Below, piece by piece: positions 8,613 to 16,580 of a stretch of DNA of 64,000 nucleotides. This DNA comes from Paenibacillus sp. HWE-109 (GTDB taxonomy: Bacteria > Bacillota > Bacilli > Paenibacillales > NBRC-103111): positions 8,076,501 to 8,140,500 of the forward strand of contig NZ_CP091881.1 in assembly GCF_022163125.1 (NCBI RefSeq), given 5' to 3'. Each line of letters starts with the position of its first letter. Positions within the stretch are counted from its first letter, which is position 1. Under the pieces are notes generated by a model. It saw nothing but the letters and a program-made list of their open reading frames with translations. It did not search any database and was not told the DNA's origin. The position numbers and the translations under genes are program-made.

Positions 8613-8951
8613 TCAAACTTTCTCACTAAAGAATCTAAATTTGGTTCCAAGGAAATAAAGAATTGGTGTTAATAAGTAAAGGTTGAATACACTTGGAATC
8701 TTAGCAACCCCAAAATATAAGCACAATGGCAATGTAATAATTGCGGCAATAATGGCTAACAGTTTCTTATTCATAAGAGAGAACAAAAGGCTCACAATCG
8801 AAGGCAAGATGAGCAAGCAAGTAAGTGAAATAACATGTCCTAAATTTATGTCTTCTTGTTTGTAGGGATTGAAAAACAAAAAAATAATCGTCAGTATGAT
8901 TGCATTTACTGTAGCAATGAGATTTAAATAATTGCTAATCGTATTCTTCAT
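8613..8951 (-). CDS. Four-helix membrane protein of unknown function
   Basis: This 112-residue hydrophobic protein has four predicted transmembrane segments (about residues 8-26, 35-55, 57-77 and 85-103) and few polar residues. The ATG at 8951 has AAAGGAG about 8 nt upstream and was preferred over a longer in-frame start at 8990. I do not recognise a family. It may belong to the broad group of small Bacillota membrane proteins; no neighbour suggests a job. Confidence 0.5.
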   Translation of the reverse strand: MKNTISNYLNLIATVNAIILTIIFLFFNPYKQEDINLGHVISLTCLLILPSIVSLLFSLMNKKLLAIIAAIITLPLCLYFGVAKIPSVFNLYLLTPILYFLGTKFRFFSEKV

Positions 8952-9164
8952 TGTGTGTTCTCCTTTGAGACAAAGATGAGAATAAATCAATGACTAAATA
9001 ATAACATTTATACAATGAGATATAAAATTGCGGGGGGAAATGTCGATTTTTACTGAAACTTTATAGAGAATTATGTAAAACTTTATCCTTTTTTAGTGGA
9101 AATTTCGCAAGATAGAGTTGACAATAATTATTTCATCGTTTTTTTATGTATAAGGAGGACTAGA

Positions 9165-9326
9165 AATGGAATGGTATTTGAAGGTTTTAAAAATTACGTA
9201 GGGTTTTCAGGCAGAGCGCGACGCAAGGAATACTGGATGTTTCTGCTGTTTAATGCGATCGCTTCTATCATTTTAGGGATACTGGATGCAGTCCTAGGAC
9301 TGAAACCAATACGGCCCGAATCCTAA
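9165..9326 (+). pseudogene. Broken DUF805 membrane protein gene, 5' part
   Basis: The sequence starts with a good AAGGAGG site and ATG, reading MEWYLKVLK, then hits a stop because one base is missing. In the next frame it continues NYVGFSGRARRKEYWMFLLFNAIAS and ends after about 26 more residues. The intact gene at 19452 reads the same without the shift and is 116 residues long. The homology extends about 120 nt upstream (9045-9165 against 19326-19452), so promoter and gene were duplicated together and this copy then decayed by frameshift and 3' deletion. Confidence 0.8.
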
Positions 9327-9382
9327 GTTATTCGGATAACGGACTATATTGCTTGGACCGTCAGAAAATATTTAACTTATAC

Positions 9383-9421
9383 AAAAAGAGCGACCTCGAG
9401 AAATTCGATGTTGCTCTTTTT
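9383..9421 (+). terminator. Terminator of the decayed DUF805 copy
   Basis: AAAAAGAGCGACCTCGAG pairs imperfectly with TTCGATGTTGCTCTTTTT. It resembles the terminator at 19820 behind the intact paralogue, so it came with the duplication. Confidence 0.7.
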
Positions 9422-9453
9422 GTATCAATTAGCGCAAGAACTAGTCGGCTACA

Positions 9454-9622
9454 TTGGACTCCATTATTATGGACAATCCTGAAAAAGCATAAGAGTGGAC
9501 GACGCGGCCGTGAGGCTGCTAAAGAGTATTGCGGGAGCAAGATGTTAGGTAAGGTGAATGTCACGCTGGAGCGGGAGTATTTTAATATGGGGAGTAGGGT
9601 ATTGGGAATTGGGTTGGAGTAG
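9454..9622 (+). pseudogene. Relic of a second DUF2357 (McrC-like) gene
   Basis: Two blocks match the DUF2357 gene. Positions 9454-9544 match about 1999-2095 (shared TTATTATGGA, GGACGACGCG and AAAGAGTA words) and 9549-9622 match 2541-2614, ending in the same LGIGLE stop. The roughly 450 nt between the blocks is deleted and the first block contains an in-frame stop. This is the 3' remnant of a former paralogue, showing that the defence gene once had a second copy here or was partly duplicated. Confidence 0.75.
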
Positions 9623-9656
9623 AGAGCTTAAAGAAAACGCTCAAGACATTGTTGCG

Positions 9657-9674
9657 TTATCATAATTATGATAA
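9657..9674. promoter_or_regulatory. 18-bp perfect palindrome, candidate antitoxin operator
   Basis: TTATCATAATTATGATAA is a perfect 18-bp palindrome 27 nt upstream of the antitoxin start and overlaps the likely -10 region. Phd/YefM antitoxins usually repress their own promoter from such palindromes. Confidence 0.65.
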
Positions 9675-9700
9675 AATAAGGATATGAAGGAGGGGGAGTT

Positions 9701-9979
9701 ATGCCGCAAATAAGACCTGTATCCGATCTGCGAAATAATTTTGCTGAAATATCCAAAATTGTTCACGAAAGCCGTGAACCAGTTTTTCTTACTAAAAATG
9801 GATATGGTGATATGGTTGTCATGAGTATTGAACAATATGAGAGTATACAGCTCGAGAATGAGATTTATGTAAAATTGAAAGAAGCGGAACTCGAAGCGAA
9901 GAATTCAGATGTACGTTATAGCCACTTTGAGATTTTCGATAAAATAAAGAAGCAACTAAAGGATAGTAAAGGAATATAG
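9701..9979 (+). CDS. Phd/YefM-family antitoxin
   Basis: This 92-residue protein opens with IRPVSDLRNNFAEISKIVHE and EPVFLTKNGYGDMVVMSIEQYE. That is the Phd/YefM fold that binds DNA and, through its C-terminal tail, neutralises a RelE/ParE-type toxin. The ribosome site GGAGGGGG is strong. The toxin gene follows after 90 nt, an unusually wide gap that contains a stable hairpin. Expression is probably autoregulated at the palindrome at 9657. Confidence 0.9.
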   Translation: MPQIRPVSDLRNNFAEISKIVHESREPVFLTKNGYGDMVVMSIEQYESIQLENEIYVKLKEAELEAKNSDVRYSHFEIFDKIKKQLKDSKGI

Positions 9980-9984
9980 ATCTG

Positions 9985-10028
9985 ACAACAAGAACCGGTG
10001 GCTTGATGGAGCTGCTGGTTCTTGTTGT
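9985..10028 (+). promoter_or_regulatory. Intercistronic hairpin between antitoxin and toxin
   Basis: ACAACAAGAACC and GGTTCTTGTTGT form a perfect 12-bp stem around a 20-nt loop, just after the antitoxin stop. There is only a short T-tract, so partial termination or RNA-end protection is possible. Either would lower the toxin-to-antitoxin ratio. Confidence 0.6.
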
Positions 10029-10069
10029 TTGCTGACTGAACAGTAATCACACTTAGAGGAGCCGCGCTG

Positions 10070-10381
10070 ATGGAGAAGAAATATAGGTTAAGCTATCTTA
10101 AACTGGCACAATCAGATTTACTTGAAATAGTCGATTATATCAGCAACGAGCTTGCTGCACCTGAAGCTGCACTCACTCTTATTGATAAACTAGATAAAAG
10201 CATAATAAATTTAGAGCAATTCCCTTATTCTGGTCATCTCTATAAGAACAATCGTAAATTTGAGACGGCACATCGTGTGCTCGTTGTGGAAAATTATCTA
10301 GTTTTTTATGTTGTGTACGATGATGTTGTGGAAATCCGGCGAATCCTTTATGGAAAACGCAATTATGAGCCGCTGATTTAA
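10070..10381 (+). CDS. RelE/ParE-family toxin
   Basis: This 103-residue protein has the compact RelE/ParE fold pattern: YRLSYLKLAQSDLLEIVDYISNEL, a helical middle with LEQFPYSGHLY, and the C-terminal strand VEIRRILYGKRNYEPLI. ParE members poison gyrase and RelE members cut mRNA on the ribosome; sequence alone does not settle which. The ribosome site GAGGAG lies 8-9 nt upstream. It pairs with the Phd-like antitoxin at 9701. Confidence 0.88.
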   Translation: MEKKYRLSYLKLAQSDLLEIVDYISNELAAPEAALTLIDKLDKSIINLEQFPYSGHLYKNNRKFETAHRVLVVENYLVFYVVYDDVVEIRRILYGKRNYEPLI

Positions 10382-10848
10382 TTAGGTGAGCTAGGTATTG
10401 TAGGATTTATCCGATTTTGTAGGCGTTGGATTAAATGCACGGGCCTGCAAGCTTGCTTGCGGGCGAAGAAATGACAGTAGTGGAAGAATATGATCACTCA
10501 ATAAGCGCATGGTTTGAAGGTCGACTTCAGGAAAATGAATATTGAATTTGAGTAGGCCCTGTCTGTAAGACAGGGTTGTTTATTTTGAATAAAAGGCTAA
10601 CAATAGGAAGCAGACATTAGACGCAGAAACTTTAATTCATTATGAGTAGAATATTTCATGATCTCATGGATAAAATGAACAGGGGCCCGATTTCCCATGC
10701 TTGTCTGGCCCCATTCCATCTAGACGTGACGAAGTGGATTTTAATGCCATACAGTGACTATTACGCCAGTAAAGGAACTCTTTCAGAAAAAGCAGGGCAA
10801 TTTTTGAGAAAAATAATAGAATTATAGCGATTTTTACTTTCTTCCACT
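10382..10848. other. Gene-poor stretch with remnants
   Basis: About 470 nt without a convincing gene. A short frame at 10470-10544 (about 24 codons, ending LQENEY) and a 61-codon frame at 10642-10827 (ending KAGQFLRKIIEL) lack ribosome sites and look like fragments. A terminator sits at 10557. Confidence 0.4.
10557..10586 (+). terminator. Rho-independent terminator
   Basis: CCCTGTCT and AGACAGGG form an 8-bp perfect stem with a 3-nt loop and a weak T-rich tail. It may have belonged to a lost gene or end the toxin transcript. Confidence 0.6.
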
Positions 10849-10876
10849 TTGCATAAAAGCTAGAATCTGATAGTAT
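10849..10876 (+). promoter_or_regulatory. Possible promoter of cysDN
   Basis: TTGCAT, 16 nt, TAGTAT, about 50 nt upstream of the cysD start. No S-box or other leader structure is evident between it and the gene. Confidence 0.35.
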
Positions 10877-10926
10877 ATAAGAAAATACCGATAGATTTAG
10901 TGAGAATTAAAAGGAGGCACCTTTCG

Positions 10927-11850
10927 ATGGAAAAAATGATGCTTGATTCTATAGATGAAATGACGCATCTGGATCAACTCGAGGCTGAAGCGATTTATAT
11001 TATCAGAGAAGTAGCGGCGGAATGTGAGAATCCCGTGATGCTGTATTCGATCGGGAAGGATAGTTCCGTGATGCTGCATTTGGCGCTGAAGGCTTTCTAT
11101 CCGGAGAAGCCGCCGTTTCCTTTCATGCATATTGATACAACGTGGAAGTTCAAAGAAATGATTGAATTCCGCGACCGCAAAGCCAAAGAGTTCGGAATCA
11201 AAATGATTGTTCACTCCAATCAAGAAGGGATTGAACAAGGCATTAACCCATTTGATCATGGTTCCGCGTATACGGATATTATGAAAACCCAAGCCTTAAA
11301 AGAGGGGTTGGACAAATACGGATTTACGGCTGCGTTCGGCGGCGGAAGACGTGACGAGGAGAAGTCGCGCGCGAAGGAGCGGATTTTCTCGTTCCGGAAC
11401 AAGAATCATGCCTGGGATCCGAAAAACCAACGGCCGGAAATGTGGAAGCTTTTCAACACAAGAATTAATAAAGGTGAGAGCACCCGCGTTTTCCCAATCT
11501 CCAACTGGACAGAGAAAGATATCTGGCAATACATTCGCCGAGAAAATATTGATATTGTGCCGCTCTATTTTGCCCAAGAAAGACCTGTCATCGAACGCGA
11601 CGGACATCTCATCTTGGTAGATGATGATCGCATGAAGCTCGAACCTCATGAACAAATTGAAATGAAGAAGATGCGGTTTCGCACATTAGGCTGCTATCCA
11701 CTTACTGGTGGAGCCGAGTCGGAAGCGGACACGATAGATGCCATTATTGAAGAAACGCTTGGTGCGGTTTCATCCGAACGGACCACTCGGGTAATTGACC
11801 AAGAAGCGGCGGGAAGTATGGAAAGACGTAAACGGGAGGGTTATTTCTAA
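10927..11850 (+). CDS. cysD: Sulfate adenylyltransferase subunit 2
   Basis: This 307-residue protein is the ATP-pyrophosphatase-type subunit that, with CysN, makes APS from sulfate and ATP. The PP-loop SIGKDSSVMLHLA is near residue 42. ESTRVFPISNWTEKDIWQYI and the final IDQEAAGSMERRKREGYF are characteristic of CysD. A GTG 27 nt earlier overlaps the ribosome site AAAAGGAGG, so the ATG at 10927 is the start. The gene is 1 nt from cysN and the two form an operon for sulfate assimilation. Confidence 0.95.
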   Translation: MEKMMLDSIDEMTHLDQLEAEAIYIIREVAAECENPVMLYSIGKDSSVMLHLALKAFYPEKPPFPFMHIDTTWKFKEMIEFRDRKAKEFGIKMIVHSNQEGIEQGINPFDHGSAYTDIMKTQALKEGLDKYGFTAAFGGGRRDEEKSRAKERIFSFRNKNHAWDPKNQRPEMWKLFNTRINKGESTRVFPISNWTEKDIWQYIRRENIDIVPLYFAQERPVIERDGHLILVDDDRMKLEPHEQIEMKKMRFRTLGCYPLTGGAESEADTIDAIIEETLGAVSSERTTRVIDQEAAGSMERRKREGYF

Positions 11851-11851
11851 G

Positions 11852-13510
11852 ATGAAAAGTCTGCTTAAATTTATTACTTGCGGAAGTGTAGACGACGGAA
11901 AATCCACCTTAATCGGACATATGCTTTATGAGGCCAAGCTATTATTCGCCGACCAGGAGAAAGCATTAGAACTGGACAGCAGACTTGGGAGCCGCGGCGG
12001 CAAAATTGACTATTCCTTACTGCTTGACGGGCTGCTAGCCGAGCGTGAGCAAGGTATTACGATTGATGTGGCTTATCGGTATTTTACGACGGATCACCGT
12101 TCTTTCATTGTAGCGGATACACCGGGGCATGAAGAATATACACGTAACATGGCTGTGGGCGCATCTTTTGCGGATCTGGCGATTATCCTTGTGGACGCAA
12201 CGAAAGGCGTTATTACACAAACCAAGCGGCACACTCGGATTTGCGCGCTTATGGGGATTAAACATCTAGTTCTGGCTGTGAATAAAATGGATTTGGTCGG
12301 TTTTGACCCGAAGAAGTTTGATGCGATTGGGGAAGAATTCGCGAAGTTGACGGATGAGTTCCGCTTTGAAAGTATTCAGGTCATCCCGGTTTCGGCAACG
12401 GAAGGGGATAACATCACGAAGAAATCGCCGAATTCTCCTTGGTACGAGGGCAAGGCTTTGCTGCCGTATTTGGAAGATGTGGATGTGCACCAGAACGACA
12501 ATGCCAAAGAATTTATGATGCCTGTTCAGCGGGTATGCCGGCCGGACCATACGTTCCGCGGCTTTCAAGGCCAGATCGAAGCTGGGCGTATCGCGGTTGG
12601 CGATGAGCTGACGACGCTGCCTAGTCGAGAGAAGGCGAAAGTGAAACGCATCCTGGTGACCGACCAAGATCGGGAGTATGCTTATGCCGGACAACCGGTT
12701 ACGATCCAATTGGATCGGGAAGTCGACGTTTCACGCGGCTGTGTATTCACGAAGGATAGTAAAATCCAAGAGGCGGATAGCTTTAGCGCAACGATTCTTT
12801 GGATGGATGATTCCGTGCTGACGCCGGGCAAAAACTATTTGGTCAAAGTGGGCACGAAAGTGCTGCCGGGTACGGTAACAGCCATTAAGCATAAAATCGA
12901 TATTAATACCGGCAATACGGTTCCAACCCATCAGTTAGTTAAAAATGAGTTGGCGAAATGTGAATTTTCGCTTTCGGATGATATCGTGTTCGATTCGTTT
13001 GAACAAAATAAAAGCATCGGCGGCTTTATTCTGATCGATCGCGTTACGAATATGACTTCCGCTTGCGGCGTTATCGATGCGGCACTGCAAAGCTCCGACA
13101 AAGGGACGCAGTCGCTTGCAGAAGTCACGCGAGATGTTCGTGCTGAGCAGAAAGGTCAAAATCCGCTAACCATCTGGTTTGGCGGCTCAGCTTCGGCGAC
13201 TGCAACGCTTGCGAAGGAAGTCGAGAAACGCTTGGTTGCGAGAGGCTACCATACGATGCTGCTCGAGAACGGCGCAGGAGAATCGCCTCAACGCTTGGCG
13301 GAAGTGGCGAAATTGATGAACGACGCTGGGCTTGTTGCGTTGGTAGCGGCGGATGCCGCGTACGCAGGAGCACGGGAGCTTATTGGTGAAGCGTTTATCG
13401 AAATCGGAGCGGATGCAAGAAAGTCCTCCGTTGAAGAAGATGCGAATGATATTGTAAAACGAGTTGTGAAGTATTTAATTAACAACAAAGATATGGATTA
13501 TTCGATATAA
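11852..13510 (+). CDS. cysN: Sulfate adenylyltransferase subunit 1 with degenerate APS-kinase-like tail
   Basis: This 552-residue protein has an N-terminal EF-Tu-like GTPase (GSVDDGKST near residue 11, DTPGHEEY near 90, NKMD near 145) and beta-barrel domains to about residue 420. GTP hydrolysis drives APS formation by CysD. The extra C-terminal part aligns by eye with the APS kinase CysC, as in CysNC fusions. However, its P-loop reads GGSASATAT instead of G-x-SGSGKST and it ends early. The tail is therefore probably not a working kinase. The start follows the cysD stop by one base with GGGAGGG upstream. Confidence 0.93.
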   Translation: MKSLLKFITCGSVDDGKSTLIGHMLYEAKLLFADQEKALELDSRLGSRGGKIDYSLLLDGLLAEREQGITIDVAYRYFTTDHRSFIVADTPGHEEYTRNMAVGASFADLAIILVDATKGVITQTKRHTRICALMGIKHLVLAVNKMDLVGFDPKKFDAIGEEFAKLTDEFRFESIQVIPVSATEGDNITKKSPNSPWYEGKALLPYLEDVDVHQNDNAKEFMMPVQRVCRPDHTFRGFQGQIEAGRIAVGDELTTLPSREKAKVKRILVTDQDREYAYAGQPVTIQLDREVDVSRGCVFTKDSKIQEADSFSATILWMDDSVLTPGKNYLVKVGTKVLPGTVTAIKHKIDINTGNTVPTHQLVKNELAKCEFSLSDDIVFDSFEQNKSIGGFILIDRVTNMTSACGVIDAALQSSDKGTQSLAEVTRDVRAEQKGQNPLTIWFGGSASATATLAKEVEKRLVARGYHTMLLENGAGESPQRLAEVAKLMNDAGLVALVAADAAYAGARELIGEAFIEIGADARKSSVEEDANDIVKRVVKYLINNKDMDYSI

Positions 13511-13515
13511 TGTGA

Positions 13516-13546
13516 GAAAGCCTAGGACGAAGGTTCTGGGCTTTTC
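13516..13546 (+). terminator. Terminator of cysDN
   Basis: GAAAGCCTAGGAC pairs with GTTCTGGGCTTTTC (GU pairs included) just after the cysN stop, followed by a T-rich run. Confidence 0.75.
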
Positions 13547-13722
13547 TTTGTTGTATGAACGGTGTGCGCTTAGATAGGCATCAGTTCGCTCCACTGTTCA
13601 TCATGGAAACAATCGACTTGTCCGGGGGGCTATGACAGCACTAGATGTGATAACTCTTGAAAGTCCGGAAACTATGCTCATTGAACAGCTTAAGAGATGT
13701 CCGACAAATCAACTTCCAATAG

Positions 13723-13979
13723 TTACGGTGGGTGCTTCGGCACTTTTCCCTAGGATTCGCCTGCTTTAAGGTTGTTTTTCATCCTTATGGAGTGGCAGAC
13801 GGACGTTTCGCGCTCGTTAACGCTGAAATTCAGCGTTACGGTGGGTGTTTCGGCACTTTTCCCAGGGTTCGGCTGCTTTTAAGGTTGTTTTTCATCCTTA
13901 CGGAGTGGCGGATGGACGTTTCGCGCTCGTTAACGCTGAAATTCAGCGTTACGGTGGGTGTTTCGGCACTATTCCCAGG
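13723..13979. repeat. 113-bp tandem repeat, about 2.3 copies
   Basis: Units start at 13723, 13836 and 13949 with an exact 113-bp period and about 95 percent identity by eye. Each full unit holds TAACGCTGAA-A-TTCAGCGTTA, a perfect 10-bp inverted repeat. Apparent ORFs across it only reflect the repeat. Related words (AAATTCAGCGTTAC, AAGGTTGTTTTTCATCCTTA) occur at 24420-24606, so this is a dispersed intergenic family. Confidence 0.85.
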
Positions 13980-14142
13980 CGGACGATGTATACGGAGAAT
14001 ACAATATCTATCGTTAAAGAGAAAATAAAGCCTTGTTCAGAGAGACGCTTATTTCACGACTCGATGATATTGAAAAAGATACAAAACGAAAGCGAGTGGA
14101 TGTGTCATTAATAATTATGCTGAAGAGTTAGTATATTGGTAT

Positions 14143-14682
14143 TTGCGATTAAATGGTTTCTTTGTTATGAGCAATTTCGTTCTTCATAATCGCGGGTTAG
14201 ATGATTCACATAATGCAGATATAGATCTGATTGCGATTCGGAATAAATATACCTTTGAAGAAGTTGGTGGAAAAAAAGCTGATCCCGATCAACGGTTATT
14301 CAATCATTTTAATTCTGATAAACACGTCGGGCTACTAGTAGAAGTCAAATCGGGGCGATTTGATTCGATTAAATTAGGAAACGTAGATAGACTAAGATAC
14401 GGTGTACAAAGGTTTGGCTTTTTTAGTCAAAGTAAAACGGAGAAAATAGTTGAAAAACTACGTACTAGCCAAACAGCCGAGGGTGATTTTCACCAAGTTG
14501 GAAAGGTTCTTGTTACAGATTCTGCCACAATAGAAAATGGATATGTTTGTTTGGAATTAACCCATGTAGAAAAATTCATAGAGAGCCACCTGAGAAAATA
14601 TGCAAGGGACAAATATGGGGCAAGGCATTTGTTTCCTTCTACTATTATTCAATATTTAGCATGGAAAAATAGAGGGAATTAA
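14143..14682 (+). CDS. PD-(D/E)XK nuclease-like protein, 5' end probably damaged
   Basis: The frame codes for about 179 residues from a TTG and stays open upstream to 14074, adding INNYAEELVYWYLRLNGFF, which looks like real coding sequence without a start codon. D in NADIDLIAIR and E-x-K in LLVEVKSGRFD form a PD-(D/E)XK nuclease core. In the neighbouring frame 14033-14131 codes a protein-like 32 residues (FRETLISRLDDIEKDTKRKR). The original N-terminus may therefore have been split by a frameshift near 14105. No ribosome site fits the TTG. The gene may be inactive. Confidence 0.5.
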   Translation: MRLNGFFVMSNFVLHNRGLDDSHNADIDLIAIRNKYTFEEVGGKKADPDQRLFNHFNSDKHVGLLVEVKSGRFDSIKLGNVDRLRYGVQRFGFFSQSKTEKIVEKLRTSQTAEGDFHQVGKVLVTDSATIENGYVCLELTHVEKFIESHLRKYARDKYGARHLFPSTIIQYLAWKNRGN

Positions 14683-14750
14683 GTTTCACCACTAAGAGTA
14701 TGACATAATGTTCGAAACGTATAAATAGATGATTAACCATACCGATTCTC

Positions 14751-14785
14751 GGCGTTTTGCATAATTAATGCATAAACGCCTTTTT
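14751..14785 (+). terminator. Rho-independent terminator
   Basis: GGCGTTTTGCAT and ATGCATAAACGCC form a long stem with one bulge, followed by five T. It separates the nuclease from the Hsp70 gene. Confidence 0.85.
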
Positions 14786-14880
14786 CGTATGCATCCCAAA
14801 ATGCCGACAGTGTAACAAAAATGGTATAATTATCCGATATAACTAGTGCTAATTATTTCATGAAAACGGGGATTGCAGCT

Positions 14881-16578
14881 ATGACTACGATAGGAATCGA
14901 TTTGGGAACGACGAATAGCCTTGTTGCTTATTGGACGGATAATGGTCCTGCTATTATACCGAATGTACTTGGGGAACATTTGACACCATCTGTGATTAGT
15001 GTGGATGAGAATGGTGAGATTCTGGTCGGGCAGATTGCCAAAGAACGGCTCATTACGCATCCGCAGGTAACCGTATCTACGTTTAAACGACACATGGGCA
15101 CAGAGAAAATGTTTCAATTAGGCAAATATTCATTCTCGCCGGAAGAATTGTCCTCTTTTGTAATTAGGGCTTTGAAAGGGGACGCGGAGGATTTCCTGGG
15201 CGAGCAGGTGACGGAAGCGGTCATTAGCGTTCCGGCCTATTTCAATGATACCCAGCGCAAAGCGACGAAGCGGGCTGCCGAACTCGCGGGGCTGAAGGTG
15301 GAGCGGCTTCTGAGCGAGCCGACGGCTGCGGCCATTTCCTACGGCCTGCACCAAAAAGAAGCGGAAACGAAGTTTCTCGTTTTCGACTTGGGTGGCGGGA
15401 CTTTTGACGTGTCGATTCTGGAGTTGTTTGAAGGCGTTATGGAAGTGAAGTCGATTGCGGGCGACAATTACTTAGGCGGTGAAGATTTTACCCAGATATT
15501 AGCTTCCCATTTTGTCGACTCTCAAGGTATTGATGTTCAGCAGCTGGACACGAAGGCCCGTTCTGCCATTCACAAGCAGGCCGAATTGTGCAAACGCGCG
15601 CTGGGACAAAACAATGTGGGCAAAATGAGCTTCGCCATGGGCGGCCAAACCTATGAAATCAGCCTCGACCGCGCCGACTTTGAGAAGCTCGTCACCCCGC
15701 TATTGCTTCGTTTGCGGCAGCCGATCGAGCGTGCGCTCAGGGATGCGGACCTCTCGCCGGAAGATCTCGATACGATTATTCTGATTGGCGGCGCCACACG
15801 CATGCCGGTCATCAAATCCGTTGTCGGTAAAATGTTCGGTCGCCTGCCTTATTTGCACATTAATCCTGATGAAGCCGTCGCTTTGGGTGCTGCGATTCAG
15901 GTTGCCTTGAAAGAGAGGAATGAAGCGCTTCAAGAGATTATTTTAACGGATGTATGTCCGTATACCCTGGGTACCTCGGTGGCAGAAATGTTGGGGAACG
16001 GGAAGCATGAGTCCGGTTATTTTCTTCCTATCATAGAGCGTAATACGCCTATTCCGGTCAGCAAAGTCGAGCGTGTATGTACAATTGCCGACTATCAGAC
16101 AAGCATTCGTCTCGAAATCTATCAAGGCGAGAGCCGTCGTGTTGAAAACAACATGAAACTGGGAGAAATGAATATCGCCATCCCGTCTGACCGTGCCGGC
16201 GAGCAGTCTATCGACATTCGCTATACGTATGACATTAATGGAATTTTGGAAGTTGAGGTCGTAACGGTCAAAACTGGCATTAAAAATAAAATGATCATTG
16301 AAAAAAGTCCCGGTGCCCTTTCCCCGCAAGAGATCGAGGAGCGGCTGCTTATGCTCCAAGACATTAAGATTCATCCGAGAGAGCGAACGGAAAACAGGCT
16401 GCTGCTTGCAAAAGGTGAGCGTCTATATGAAGAATCGCTTAGTGAGAAACGCGCTGAAATCGCGTTGTGGTTAAACCGCTTCGAAAGCGTCCTAGCCACG
16501 CAAAAAGAGATGGAGATCAAAAAAGCCGCCGCAGAATTGAAAGCAAAGCTGTCGCAAATGGAGAGGTGGCATGATTAG
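14881..16578 (+). CDS. hscC: HscC-type Hsp70 chaperone
   Basis: This 565-residue protein starts TTIGIDLGTTNSLVAYW. It has the Hsp70 ATPase motifs (VPAYFNDTQRKATKRAAELAG, LVFDLGGGTFDVSILE, IILIGGATRMPVIK) and a substrate-binding domain from about residue 380. It is shorter than DnaK (about 610-640 residues), lacks the long helical lid tail, and is most like the HscC branch. The ATG at 14881 was chosen because the family begins there. It forms an operon with a J-like protein (2 nt gap) and a DUF1266 protein. HscC clients are not well known. Confidence 0.88.
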   Translation: MTTIGIDLGTTNSLVAYWTDNGPAIIPNVLGEHLTPSVISVDENGEILVGQIAKERLITHPQVTVSTFKRHMGTEKMFQLGKYSFSPEELSSFVIRALKGDAEDFLGEQVTEAVISVPAYFNDTQRKATKRAAELAGLKVERLLSEPTAAAISYGLHQKEAETKFLVFDLGGGTFDVSILELFEGVMEVKSIAGDNYLGGEDFTQILASHFVDSQGIDVQQLDTKARSAIHKQAELCKRALGQNNVGKMSFAMGGQTYEISLDRADFEKLVTPLLLRLRQPIERALRDADLSPEDLDTIILIGGATRMPVIKSVVGKMFGRLPYLHINPDEAVALGAAIQVALKERNEALQEIILTDVCPYTLGTSVAEMLGNGKHESGYFLPIIERNTPIPVSKVERVCTIADYQTSIRLEIYQGESRRVENNMKLGEMNIAIPSDRAGEQSIDIRYTYDINGILEVEVVTVKTGIKNKMIIEKSPGALSPQEIEERLLMLQDIKIHPRERTENRLLLAKGERLYEESLSEKRAEIALWLNRFESVLATQKEMEIKKAAAELKAKLSQMERWHD

Positions 16579-16580
16579 CC

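Noticed and set aside
10642..10827. 61-codon ORF upstream of cysD
   Set aside because: No ribosome site, no recognisable family; treated as a remnant.
13723..13979. CRISPR array
   Set aside because: Units are 113 bp, identical throughout and without unique spacers; no cas genes in the window.
13732..14111. Two 88-98 codon frames across the 113-bp repeats
   Set aside because: They repeat the same peptide because the DNA is a tandem repeat; no ribosome site and no plausible protein.
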